5,785 bases of DNA from JAKQHY01 sp034429475. GTDB taxonomy: Bacteria > Chloroflexota > Anaerolineae > B4-G1 > SLSP01. A model generated the notes under the pieces. That model did no database searches, was not told where the DNA came from, and worked only from the letters and a program-made list of their open reading frames with translations. The stretch covers positions 1-5,785 of the forward strand of contig DAOUGD010000006.1 in NCBI GenBank assembly GCA_034429475.1, read 5' to 3'. Both the position numbers and the translations under genes were made by a program. Of the stretch, positions 1 to 5,785 are shown one piece after another. How positions within the stretch are numbered: the stretch's first letter is position 1; each line of letters opens with the position of its first letter.

Positions 1-30
1 CCTCTCCCCCTCTTTCCCCCTCTCCTCCCC
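1..30. other. Pure pyrimidine tract with mirror symmetry
   Basis: All 30 bases are C or T on the + strand, so the minus (coding) strand is pure purine. Positions 3-10 (TCTCCCCC) and 16-23 (CCCCCTCT) form an exact mirror repeat around a 5-base centre, a pattern known to favour triplex (H-DNA). The minus strand also has three runs of four or five G plus shorter ones, so a G-quadruplex is possible. It lies just downstream of the radical SAM gene and may reach beyond the window. No stem with a U-run typical of an intrinsic terminator is visible. Any role in transcription termination is inference. Confidence 0.6.
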
Positions 31-51
31 GTCTACCGTCTACCGTCTACC
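31..51. repeat. Three tandem GTCTACC heptamers
   Basis: Positions 31-37, 38-44 and 45-51 are three perfect copies of GTCTACC (GGTAGAC on the minus strand), ending three bases short of the radical SAM stop codon. It is a short tandem repeat of the heptamer kind found between genes in some bacteria. The copy number is small and no function can be assigned. Confidence 0.85.
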
Positions 52-54
52 ATC

Positions 55-1371
55 CTACACATCCAACAAATGCCGCGACGGCTGCACCGGGCGCAAATCC
101 GGCGTCTCGATGCCACGGCGACGCGCTTCATGAAGCAGGAAGGCGACTGACCACTCCACGGCAGTGACGCGATCCTCGGCCAGCAGCTCGCTGAGGACGC
201 GGACGCGCCAGGGGCCGCAGGGCGGCGTGTCGGCGTCGCCGGTGTACAGCAGATTCTCCGAGCGGCAGCCGCCGCCGCAGAGTGTAGCAAGTGGGCACGC
301 GGCGCACGTCGGCAGGTCGGCGGCGCGATGGGGATGATCGCGGATGGCCTGCACCGCCGCCGCAAAGCCGCCGTTGTCAAGGCGGCCCACCTGCTCCTCC
401 ATCTTGAAGCAGTTGAAGAGCGCGCCGTCGCTGCGGATGTGGACGTGCTGGCCCAGCGCGCACCCGCAACCCTCGCGGCGGAAGGCCAGCGGCGCGGGCT
501 GCGGCGCGGGGATGATCTCGCCCGCCTCAAACGCCACTTGATCCAGCGCGGCGTCCAACGCCTCCCGTCCCGCAAACAGATGATCGCCCGCCTCGCGCCC
601 GCTGAGGTAAAGCACCCCAAACGTGATCGGCGTATCGGGCGGCAACTGTCGGCGCAGGTGCGCCATCTCATCCGCGATGACCGCGACGTGCTGCGGCATA
701 AACATCACGTCCACCGTGGCCCGCCCGCCGTGCGCTGCCAGCTTGTGGATGCCGCGCAGCGCGGCTGCAAATCGGGGGGCGCCGGAGATCGCGTCGCACG
801 TCGCCGGCTCCGGCCCGCCGAGACTCACGCGCACCAACATCCCCGCCTGCGCCAGCCGGGCCGTCCGCGCGGCCAGGCCGTCGTCGGCCAGGGGGATGCC
901 GTTGGTGAAGATCGTCAGCGGCAGGCCCAGCCGCATAATGTCGTCGGCCAGGTCGAGCGCCCAGGGGACGAGCAGCGGTTCGCCGCCGAGCAGCGCCACC
1001 GCCGTCTGCGGGCCGAGCCGCGCGGGAATCTGCCGCACCACGTCGCGCAGCCGTTCCAGCGTCACTTCCTCGGCGCGTGGGCCGCCGGAGTTGGTACAGC
1101 AGTAGGCGCAGGCCAGGTTGCAGGCGTTGGTGAGCTGTAATTGGACGCTGGGCGCGTCGTATTTCGCCGGGCGCGGCGGGCCGAAGAAGCCGTGCCGTTC
1201 CAGGGCGGCGCGCAGCGGCGGCGCGAGCGATTCCACGGCGGCTGTCCCGGCGATTACGGCGCGCGTCGCGTCCACGTCTCCCGGCGGGATGCGGCAGAAG
1301 ACGGTGTGGCTGCGGGAGATCAGGAGCGCCCCGGCGGATAATGGCAAAAGGGTACAATCTTGAGGGAACAT
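55..1371 (-). CDS. Radical SAM/SPASM domain protein, probable peptide or protein maturase
   Basis: This 438-residue cytoplasmic enzyme should bind a [4Fe-4S] cluster and S-adenosylmethionine and start radical chemistry on a peptide or protein. The radical SAM motif CxxxCxxC is C84, C88, C91, in the context TNACNLACAYCC. GGEP follows at 129-132 (SAM binding), then TNG at 156-158 and the strand VSLGG at about 182-186. The C-terminal SPASM region has C304-x2-G, C321, C356-x2-C359, C365-x3-C369 and C385, enough for two auxiliary clusters, plus an extra C302. Residues 1-70 resemble the small N-terminal domain that recognises peptides in many SPASM maturases, but this match is weak. The ATG lies 6 bp after the propeller gene's stop and has only a poor Shine-Dalgarno (GAG about 10 nt upstream), which suggests translational coupling. 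Length and cysteine pattern look intact. Substrate and reaction are unknown: crosslink, thioether, epimerisation and sulfatase-type oxidation are all possible in this superfamily. Confidence 0.93.
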   Translation of the reverse strand: MFPQDCTLLPLSAGALLISRSHTVFCRIPPGDVDATRAVIAGTAAVESLAPPLRAALERHGFFGPPRPAKYDAPSVQLQLTNACNLACAYCCTNSGGPRAEEVTLERLRDVVRQIPARLGPQTAVALLGGEPLLVPWALDLADDIMRLGLPLTIFTNGIPLADDGLAARTARLAQAGMLVRVSLGGPEPATCDAISGAPRFAAALRGIHKLAAHGGRATVDVMFMPQHVAVIADEMAHLRRQLPPDTPITFGVLYLSGREAGDHLFAGREALDAALDQVAFEAGEIIPAPQPAPLAFRREGCGCALGQHVHIRSDGALFNCFKMEEQVGRLDNGGFAAAVQAIRDHPHRAADLPTCAACPLATLCGGGCRSENLLYTGDADTPPCGPWRVRVLSELLAEDRVTAVEWSVAFLLHEARRRGIETPDLRPVQPSRHLLDV

Positions 1372-1377
1372 AGGCTT

Positions 1378-4131
1378 TTATCTCAAAATGATGGGTAAGT
1401 AGAGGGCGTGTCCCGGCAAAGCCTCGACGATAAGGGTCGCCATAGCCACGTCCGTCAGCAAGCCATCGCTGATTGTATAAGTAAATGTGTCTGTTCCCCA
1501 AAACTTTGCCTCGGGGATGTAGGTCATAAGGTTCTCGTGGGTGATGAGGCTGCCGTGATGGGGGATCGTCCAATGCGTAAGCAGCACAGCGTCGCCATCC
1601 ACGTCAAAATCGTTATCCAACAAGGGAAGTGTCAGGGATATACCCATTGTAGTAGTTAGGATATTGTCCATAGCGATGGGGGCATCATTGACGGCTGTAA
1701 GGGTGAGGGTCACTGTAGCAGTGGCCGCGCCCATGGCGTCATCCTCAATCGTATAGGTGAAGGTTTCGACGCCGTGGAAATTGGTTGCAGGGGTGTAACG
1801 GATGACCGGACGCGGCAAGACAAGGCTGCCTGTAGCTGTCACCACTTCCGCGACGCTCCCTTGGGTTGGCACGCCGACTTCACTGATCTGAACCCTCTGA
1901 TCCGTATCGTCATCTCTGTCATTCTGTAATACGTCGAGGGCGGCAGGGGTGTCTTCGGATAAGGTGTAGACATCGTTCATTGCGATGGGCCATTCGTTGT
2001 CAGCGATGATTCTGAGGATTATCGTCGCACTGTCGGCATACAGGCCATCGCTGACGTTGAAAATGAACGCATCTTCATAAGTTTGGACGCGGTTCGCTGG
2101 CGTGTAAGTAAAACTGCCCCTCATGGTGTCATCGAGCGTCACAATGCCAAAGGCGGCTGGGGTGGCCAGACTGTACGTCAGAACATCGCCATTGGCATCG
2201 TAGGCATCCAGCACACTGTGCAGAGGGATGGTTTCATCGGTCGTCAAAACGCGCGTATAGGCCACAGGGGGAACGTGGCTGATGGTAAGGCTGACGACGC
2301 TGTGGTTATTAGTCAGGTCGCTATCCCACGCGGTTGAAGTGATGATGGCGGTATTGGAGATCACGCTTGCCGGTAACGGCACCGGCAGGATCGCGCTCAA
2401 CGTAATGATGCCGTTTTGTCCAGGCGCTAACTCCCCCACCTGCCAGGTATAGCTCACGTTGCCCGTGGGCGTGATAGGGCGGCTGCTCTGGTAAGTAACG
2501 TGTGTCAGGGAAAGGGGTAGCCGGTCAGTGGTCAGGATACCCTGCGCCAACTGAAGGCCCAAGTTTGTATAAATCAGCGTGTAAGTCAGTACCTGACCGG
2601 GAGCAAAGGTTGCGGTGGGGGCGATCCTTTTGTCAATGACCAGGTCAACCCGGTTGCGATTGAGCCACACCTGGCTGGAATAATCGGTGATCAACGAATC
2701 GAGGTCTCCATCTCCATCCAAATCCCCCAGCGCGGCAGCGTAGTTATGAGTGGTGCTTAATTGCGCCGTGTGCGTGAAATGGCCGGTTCCATCATTGGAC
2801 CATACAAAACTTGGAAGATCCCAGTTGATCATAAGAGCGTCCAGATCGGCGTCGCCATCCAGGTCTCCCAACGCAACATCCACGCAGTCGCCGGAGAAAA
2901 CTTGCTCACTGACAGAAAAATGCCCTGCGCCATCATTGAACCAGAGATGACTATCAACGCCGCCAACCAGCGCATCCAAATCGCCATCGTGGTCTACGTC
3001 GCCCAATGCAACGGCAATACTCACATCATTGCCCAACAACTGCCCGCTATCAAAGAAAATGCCACCTGTCTCACTGAGAACCGCACCAGCGTTAAACCAT
3101 ACGGTACTGGGCTGCTGGTATAAAGTCTGCCAACTGAAACCATTGGCAAAAAAAGCATCCAAATCACCATCATTATCCAAATCGCCCAGGGCTACCCCCG
3201 CGCTATTATTCCACTCTTCCAGTCTTTGACCCCATGAGAAATTTCCCGCGCCATCATTGAACCACACGGTGTTTGCGTCGCCCCAATGAATTTCTTCATT
3301 TGCTCCATTTGCGAAAACAACATCCAGATCCCCATCCCCATCCAAATCTCCTAAAGCTACATCATAGCTACATTCCGATCCCAGATATTGGTCAATGTAA
3401 GAAAAGTTACCTGCTCCGTCATTTAAGAAAGCAAAGTTTCCATGCCCCCCTCCCCAACGTTCACAGCCTGTCGCGACTATATCCAAATCCCCGTCGCTGT
3501 CTATATCCCCTAATGCGCTTAATACGCCTACCAGGTCTTCAATTTGATAAAGAGAAAAATTTCCCATGCCATCATTGCGCCACCATCCATGATATGCTCC
3601 TATGTAAGCATCCAAATCACCGTCGCCATCTATATCCCCTAAAGATGTGCCCCACGCAGCAGCCGCGAACGGTTGACCGCTCGGAAGAAAGTGCCCGCTG
3701 CCGTGGACAACTTCAGTGCGAAATTGCCACACAGTAGGCGACAGTGGCCTGTGTCCATCCAGGCCGAGTGTCGCGGTGGTGGCGCTGACCTGCACCAGTT
3801 CGCCGGGTTTGAAAGGCCGGGTGGGCGTCAGAAACAATGTGCTGCTGTACCCGCCGTAGGTCTGAGTCAATAGGCCGCTCTGCATGGCATGGATGGCGAA
3901 AGTGCGCGTGGAGAGGGTCGTGAAATCCATGCGCTGATCGTAAGTAATGGCGACGCTGGTGGTCAATGAGGCGGTGTGTGTGTTGGGGGCAGGATGCAAC
4001 CTCTGGGCTGAGGGAGCCTGGGTGTAGGCAACGACGCTGAAAACTAACCCCAAACTGAAGCCGATCACAAGCATCAGTTCACCTATTCGGCAAAACAACA
4101 TGGAGCGTGATGAGAATGATTTCGGGTTCAT
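1378..4131 (-). CDS. Exported FG-GAP/VCBS propeller protein with DUF11 and cadherin/Ig-like domains
   Basis: A 917-residue secreted or surface protein. Residues 1-39 form an export signal: a basic start (K4, R9, R15), then a hydrophobic stretch at about 19-35; possible cleavage after A39, though P40 makes this uncertain and an uncleaved anchor is possible. Residues 42-138 look like a bacterial Ig-like domain of the SbsA/Big_5 type. Residues 160-492 hold seven FG-GAP/VCBS repeats, each with an acidic DxDxDGDLD-type calcium loop, as expected for a seven-bladed beta-propeller. Residues 495-618 match DUF11 (VDLVIDK...TYTLIYTN...LTNNHS). Three cadherin-like/Ig domains follow at about 620-712, 713-813 and 814-905, with motifs such as DEDT/SEDTP, LxNDxDxD and DTFTYTISDG. 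The chain ends in GHALYLPIILR. Start choice is supported by a strong ribosome binding site. Binding or adhesion is the general role of such proteins; the ligand is unknown. The gene sits between a CHAT protease and a radical SAM enzyme, so processing by one or both is conceivable. Confidence 0.93.
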   Translation of the reverse strand: MNPKSFSSRSMLFCRIGELMLVIGFSLGLVFSVVAYTQAPSAQRLHPAPNTHTASLTTSVAITYDQRMDFTTLSTRTFAIHAMQSGLLTQTYGGYSSTLFLTPTRPFKPGELVQVSATTATLGLDGHRPLSPTVWQFRTEVVHGSGHFLPSGQPFAAAAWGTSLGDIDGDGDLDAYIGAYHGWWRNDGMGNFSLYQIEDLVGVLSALGDIDSDGDLDIVATGCERWGGGHGNFAFLNDGAGNFSYIDQYLGSECSYDVALGDLDGDGDLDVVFANGANEEIHWGDANTVWFNDGAGNFSWGQRLEEWNNSAGVALGDLDNDGDLDAFFANGFSWQTLYQQPSTVWFNAGAVLSETGGIFFDSGQLLGNDVSIAVALGDVDHDGDLDALVGGVDSHLWFNDGAGHFSVSEQVFSGDCVDVALGDLDGDADLDALMINWDLPSFVWSNDGTGHFTHTAQLSTTHNYAAALGDLDGDGDLDSLITDYSSQVWLNRNRVDLVIDKRIAPTATFAPGQVLTYTLIYTNLGLQLAQGILTTDRLPLSLTHVTYQSSRPITPTGNVSYTWQVGELAPGQNGIITLSAILPVPLPASVISNTAIITSTAWDSDLTNNHSVVSLTISHVPPVAYTRVLTTDETIPLHSVLDAYDANGDVLTYSLATPAAFGIVTLDDTMRGSFTYTPANRVQTYEDAFIFNVSDGLYADSATIILRIIADNEWPIAMNDVYTLSEDTPAALDVLQNDRDDDTDQRVQISEVGVPTQGSVAEVVTATGSLVLPRPVIRYTPATNFHGVETFTYTIEDDAMGAATATVTLTLTAVNDAPIAMDNILTTTMGISLTLPLLDNDFDVDGDAVLLTHWTIPHHGSLITHENLMTYIPEAKFWGTDTFTYTISDGLLTDVAMATLIVEALPGHALYLPIILR
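2656..3654 (-). repeat. Seven FG-GAP/VCBS repeats (propeller blades)
   Basis: Within the large exported protein, the motif GD[ILV]DxDxDLD occurs seven times, starting at residues 165, 208, 261, 316, 377, 422 and 469. Spacing is 43-61 residues. Each of the first six is followed by a second motif of the form [WF]xNDGxGxF[ST], with blade four diverged (NAGA plus an insertion ending GGIFF), and the last copy ends in VWLN before the next domain. Blade six has A428 where the others have glycine. Copies differ at DNA level, so this is an old protein repeat rather than a recent tandem duplication. Two cysteines, C223 and C254, lie in neighbouring blades and could form a disulfide outside the cell (inference). 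Confidence 0.9.
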
Positions 4132-4138
4132 CTATTTT

Positions 4139-4147
4139 CCTCCTCCC
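4139..4147 (-). promoter_or_regulatory. Strong ribosome binding site of the propeller gene
   Basis: The minus strand reads GGGAGGAGG here, followed by a 7-nt spacer (AAAATAG) and the ATG at 4131. This is close to an ideal Shine-Dalgarno and fixes the start at the first methionine rather than M11. It lies in the 23-bp gap after the CHAT stop codon. Neither the CHAT gene nor the radical SAM gene has a comparable site, so the propeller protein may be made in greater amount than its neighbours. Confidence 0.85.
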
Positions 4148-4154
4148 TCGTTTT

Positions 4155-5528
4155 TCATCTTTCGACAAACCGCCGCCGGTGCTCCGCCAGCGCCTCCTCT
4201 CCGGCGTAGGCCATCAAGGCTTGCGTGGTGGGGTGAAGGATGAGGTAGTTGAGGACTTTGCCCGCCAGTGTGGGCGCGTTGCCGGAAAACCATGTATGGA
4301 CGGCGGCCATTGTGTCGAGATTGGGCGACTCGCCGATGATGGTTGTCTCCAGGGTTTGAAGTTGGGTCAGCGCCTCAGCCTGAAGCGAGGCCGGCTCTAC
4401 CCTGGTAAGGTACTGCCCGACTTCGGCAAAGAACCAGCGCAGCTCTTCAAGATCGGGGCATACCTTCTCCGGCGCAGGGATCGGGAGCGGTTCTTCGATT
4501 GTTTCCGCCCACAACTGCCCCGCGCGAAGGCGCATGAAGAGCACCGGCACGGCGGCGTCGGGACGCTCGCCGGTCAACAGGGCGCTGCGCGCCGCGTTCA
4601 TCGCCACGTCCACTACGCCGTGACGGCCCAACTGGCGGTAGAACGTCTCGCTGAACAGGCGCGCGGTGGGCAAGGAGACTGTGTCCTGCATCGCCACGAC
4701 TGCCGGGACGCCGGCCTGCACGAGGCCTGGCCCCAGGCCCCGGAAGGCGTCCGTTGTAGCGCGCGTCGCACTCTGGCAGGCCATCAACGTTACCAGGTGC
4801 GGCTGCACGCCCTGCCGGGCCAGCATCCCCGTGAGGGCGTCCGCCTGCACCAGCGCCGTCAGTCCGGCGTCGTCCTGCATGTAGAGCGCGGCCTGCTGCC
4901 GCCGCGCGCTGAAGACGCCGTGCCCCACGTAGTGCAGGAGGTGGTAGCCGGTTTGTAGCGCCGCCTCGATGCGCGCGAGCGACGCCGGCGGGTCGAGGAA
5001 GTCCAACTGCACGTCCGCCGTTAGCCCGGAGAACGCGGCTTCCAGCGCGGCGCGCTCGGCGGCGGCGTCCAACGGCGCGAGGTTGTAGTCTTCCAAATTG
5101 GCGGGGTTGGCGATGACGGCCAGCGCGCGCAAGGGGCGGGCCTGAATCGGGCGGCCCCAGGCTTTGGCGATGGAGAGATAGCGCGAGAACGGGGTGGCAG
5201 CGGCGGCGGACAGCATTTCTGCGCCCTCCGCACGCAGCAGCTCCCAGGGGATGACGTGCAATTCGGGCGCGTCAATCACCAGGCGGACGCGCCGCCCGCT
5301 TTCCGGGTGCTGCGCCGTCGCCCATGCGTCGCGCAGCGCGGCGTCGGCAAAGAGCGCGGCGAACAGTACGCACCCATCCTGCGCCGGATCGCCGGAAGCG
5401 ACCCAGGGCAGAATGTCCGCCGCCAGCGCGCCGCGAAATTCCTGCTCGCCGTTCAGGACGATTTCCACCGGGTAGCCATCGCCCCGGCGTTCAAAGATGC
5501 GGATTTTTACGTCAGTATACGCCATCAT
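4155..5528 (-). CDS. CHAT-domain caspase-like protease with C-terminal helical domain
   Basis: A 457-residue protein without signal peptide or membrane segment, so cytoplasmic. It carries the CHAT fold of caspase-like cysteine peptidases (clan CD, relatives of separase and caspases). The family landmark IPWELL is at 93-98. The catalytic His is H203 in HYVGHGVF, the catalytic Cys is C251 in LMACQSA, and the usual GLGPGLVQAGVPAVVAMQ segment at 264-281 is followed by VPVLFMRLRAG at 327-337. Both catalytic residues are present, so it is probably an active protease. Residues 1-85 form a small N-terminal domain with strands. Residues 355-457 form a separate, probably helical domain I do not recognise; in other CHAT proteins such tails couple the protease to a partner or sensor. 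The start is MM, with no clear Shine-Dalgarno; the second ATG is equally possible. It is the first gene of the tight minus-strand cluster. Its target is unknown. Confidence 0.92.
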   Translation of the reverse strand: MMAYTDVKIRIFERRGDGYPVEIVLNGEQEFRGALAADILPWVASGDPAQDGCVLFAALFADAALRDAWATAQHPESGRRVRLVIDAPELHVIPWELLRAEGAEMLSAAAATPFSRYLSIAKAWGRPIQARPLRALAVIANPANLEDYNLAPLDAAAERAALEAAFSGLTADVQLDFLDPPASLARIEAALQTGYHLLHYVGHGVFSARRQQAALYMQDDAGLTALVQADALTGMLARQGVQPHLVTLMACQSATRATTDAFRGLGPGLVQAGVPAVVAMQDTVSLPTARLFSETFYRQLGRHGVVDVAMNAARSALLTGERPDAAVPVLFMRLRAGQLWAETIEEPLPIPAPEKVCPDLEELRWFFAEVGQYLTRVEPASLQAEALTQLQTLETTIIGESPNLDTMAAVHTWFSGNAPTLAGKVLNYLILHPTTQALMAYAGEEALAEHRRRFVER

Positions 5529-5532
5529 CGTT

Positions 5533-5551
5533 ACATTGTTTTATTCAATGT
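5533..5551. promoter_or_regulatory. Small dyad in the AT-rich leader of the CHAT gene
   Basis: ACATTG (5533-5538) and CAATGT (5546-5551) are perfect reverse complements separated by seven A/T bases. The dyad ends only 4 bp upstream of the CHAT start codon, in an AT-rich stretch (about 5529-5563) that contrasts with the GC-rich genes nearby. It could be an operator or a weak mRNA hairpin over the initiation region. The promoter of the cluster should lie here or further right, but I see no convincing -35/-10 pair. Confidence 0.3.
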
Positions 5552-5576
5552 CATTAAGTTAAGGTGAGTGGCCCAG

Positions 5577-5665
5577 ACCTGACAGGTTTTAGAACGCGCT
5601 TTCGGTAGCAAAGATGGCGGTATTCGCGCAACTCGCTTTAAAAAGGCCTTGGTGAAACCTGTCAG
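5577..5665. repeat. REP-like 11-bp inverted repeat pair
   Basis: CTGACAGGTTT at 5579-5589 and AAACCTGTCAG at 5655-5665 are perfect 11-bp reverse complements separated by 65 bp. The left copy is also a local palindrome: ACCTG-A-CAGGT at 5577-5587. Together they look like a REP- or MITE-like intergenic element, or a long-range RNA hairpin. The region between them contains no ORF worth reporting. It lies 25 bp from the stop codon of the IS110-type transposase, so it may be the insertion target or part of the element's end. Confidence 0.65.
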
Positions 5666-5785
5666 CAACTGTGATAAATGAGCGCTCTGGTTAGGCTGGC
5701 GTGGGAGCAGTTTCCGGGTCTTGCCAGAGTGTTCCGTTCTTTACCATGGCATTGAGGATGGTGAGTAATTTACGCATACACGCGG
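5666..5785 (-). mobile_element. 3' end of an IS110-family insertion sequence (partial)
   Basis: Only the transposase tail and a short downstream part are in the window; the rest lies beyond the right edge. IS110-family elements usually lack clear terminal inverted repeats, so the exact end cannot be read here. The boundary given is a guess placed at the REP-like repeat; the element could end anywhere between the stop codon (5691) and about 5577. IS110 elements often insert in palindromic repeats, which fits the neighbouring inverted repeat. Confidence 0.45.
5691..5785 (-). CDS. IS110-family transposase, C-terminal fragment cut by window edge
   Basis: The minus strand reads 30 codons before a TAA at 5691-5693. 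The peptide contains MRKLLTILNAMVKNGTLW, very close to the conserved C-terminal end of IS110/IS1111/IS902 transposases (typically xRKLLxILNAMxxxGxxW). These are DEDD-type recombinases guided by a structured bridge RNA. The DEDD catalytic domain and the catalytic serine region lie upstream of this part and cannot be judged. The tail ends in an unremarkable QDPETAPTPA. Whether the full gene is intact is unknown. Confidence 0.82.
   Translation of the reverse strand, partial: ACMRKLLTILNAMVKNGTLWQDPETAPTPA

Noticed and set aside
31..51. Possible CRISPR remnant
   Set aside because: Repeats are only 7 bp and directly adjacent with no spacers.
328..1140. Long + strand open frame (270 codons) opposite the radical SAM gene
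   Set aside because: It mirrors a GC-rich real gene; the translation is rich in R, Q, H and A with no domain, and the opposite strand has clear motifs.
1372..1377. Terminator or separate promoter between the propeller and radical SAM genes
   Set aside because: Only 6 bp separate the stop and start codons; no hairpin or promoter fits, so co-transcription is simpler.
668..1573. Minus-strand open frame of 301 codons overlapping the junction of the propeller and radical SAM genes
   Set aside because: It is a shifted frame across two well supported genes, with an arginine-rich low-complexity translation and no recognisable motif.
4107..4958. + strand open frame of 283 codons opposite the CHAT gene
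   Set aside because: Antisense shadow of a gene with intact catalytic motifs; translation has no domain signature.
5531..5554. Seven-codon minus-strand ORF (MTLNKTM) just upstream of the CHAT start, as a leader peptide
   Set aside because: No ribosome binding site, no regulatory codon run, and it is expected by chance in an AT-rich stretch.
5640..5651. Short palindrome AAGGCCTT as a terminator of the transposase gene
   Set aside because: The 8-bp self-complementary site has no loop and no U-run after it on the minus strand in a form that would terminate transcription.

Overview
The window most likely comes from a Chloroflexota (Chloroflexi) genome, of the Anaerolineae, Caldilineae or Ardenticatenia type. 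Three things suggest this: a CHAT protease next to a very long secreted repeat protein, that protein's C-terminal tail (ALYLPIILR, like the tails I remember on many secreted Chloroflexota proteins), and intergenic pyrimidine tracts, short tandem heptamers and ACCTGACAGGT-like palindromes. The assignment is an inference from style; no marker gene is present.

All recognisable genes lie on the minus strand and are read from right to left. At the right edge (5691-5785) is the last 30 codons of an IS110-family transposase. Next comes a short non-coding stretch (5529-5690) with an 11-bp inverted repeat and a small dyad. Then follows a compact three-gene cluster: a CHAT-domain caspase-like protease (5528 to 4155), a 917-residue exported protein with a seven-repeat FG-GAP/VCBS calcium-binding propeller, a DUF11 domain and three cadherin/Ig-like domains (4131 to 1378), and a radical SAM/SPASM enzyme (1371 to 55). 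The gaps are only 23 bp and 6 bp, so one transcript is likely. The left edge (1-54) holds a pure pyrimidine tract and three GTCTACC repeats.

The cluster is the point of interest. Radical SAM/SPASM enzymes usually modify peptides or proteins, CHAT proteins are usually proteases, and the propeller protein is a surface or secreted product. No small precursor peptide gene was found. Two readings are open: the large exported protein (or its C-terminal tail) is the substrate of the enzymes, or the precursor peptide lies outside the window. Neither is shown by the sequence. The propeller gene is visibly more AT-rich than the GC-rich genes on either side, which hints at different ancestry or different selection.
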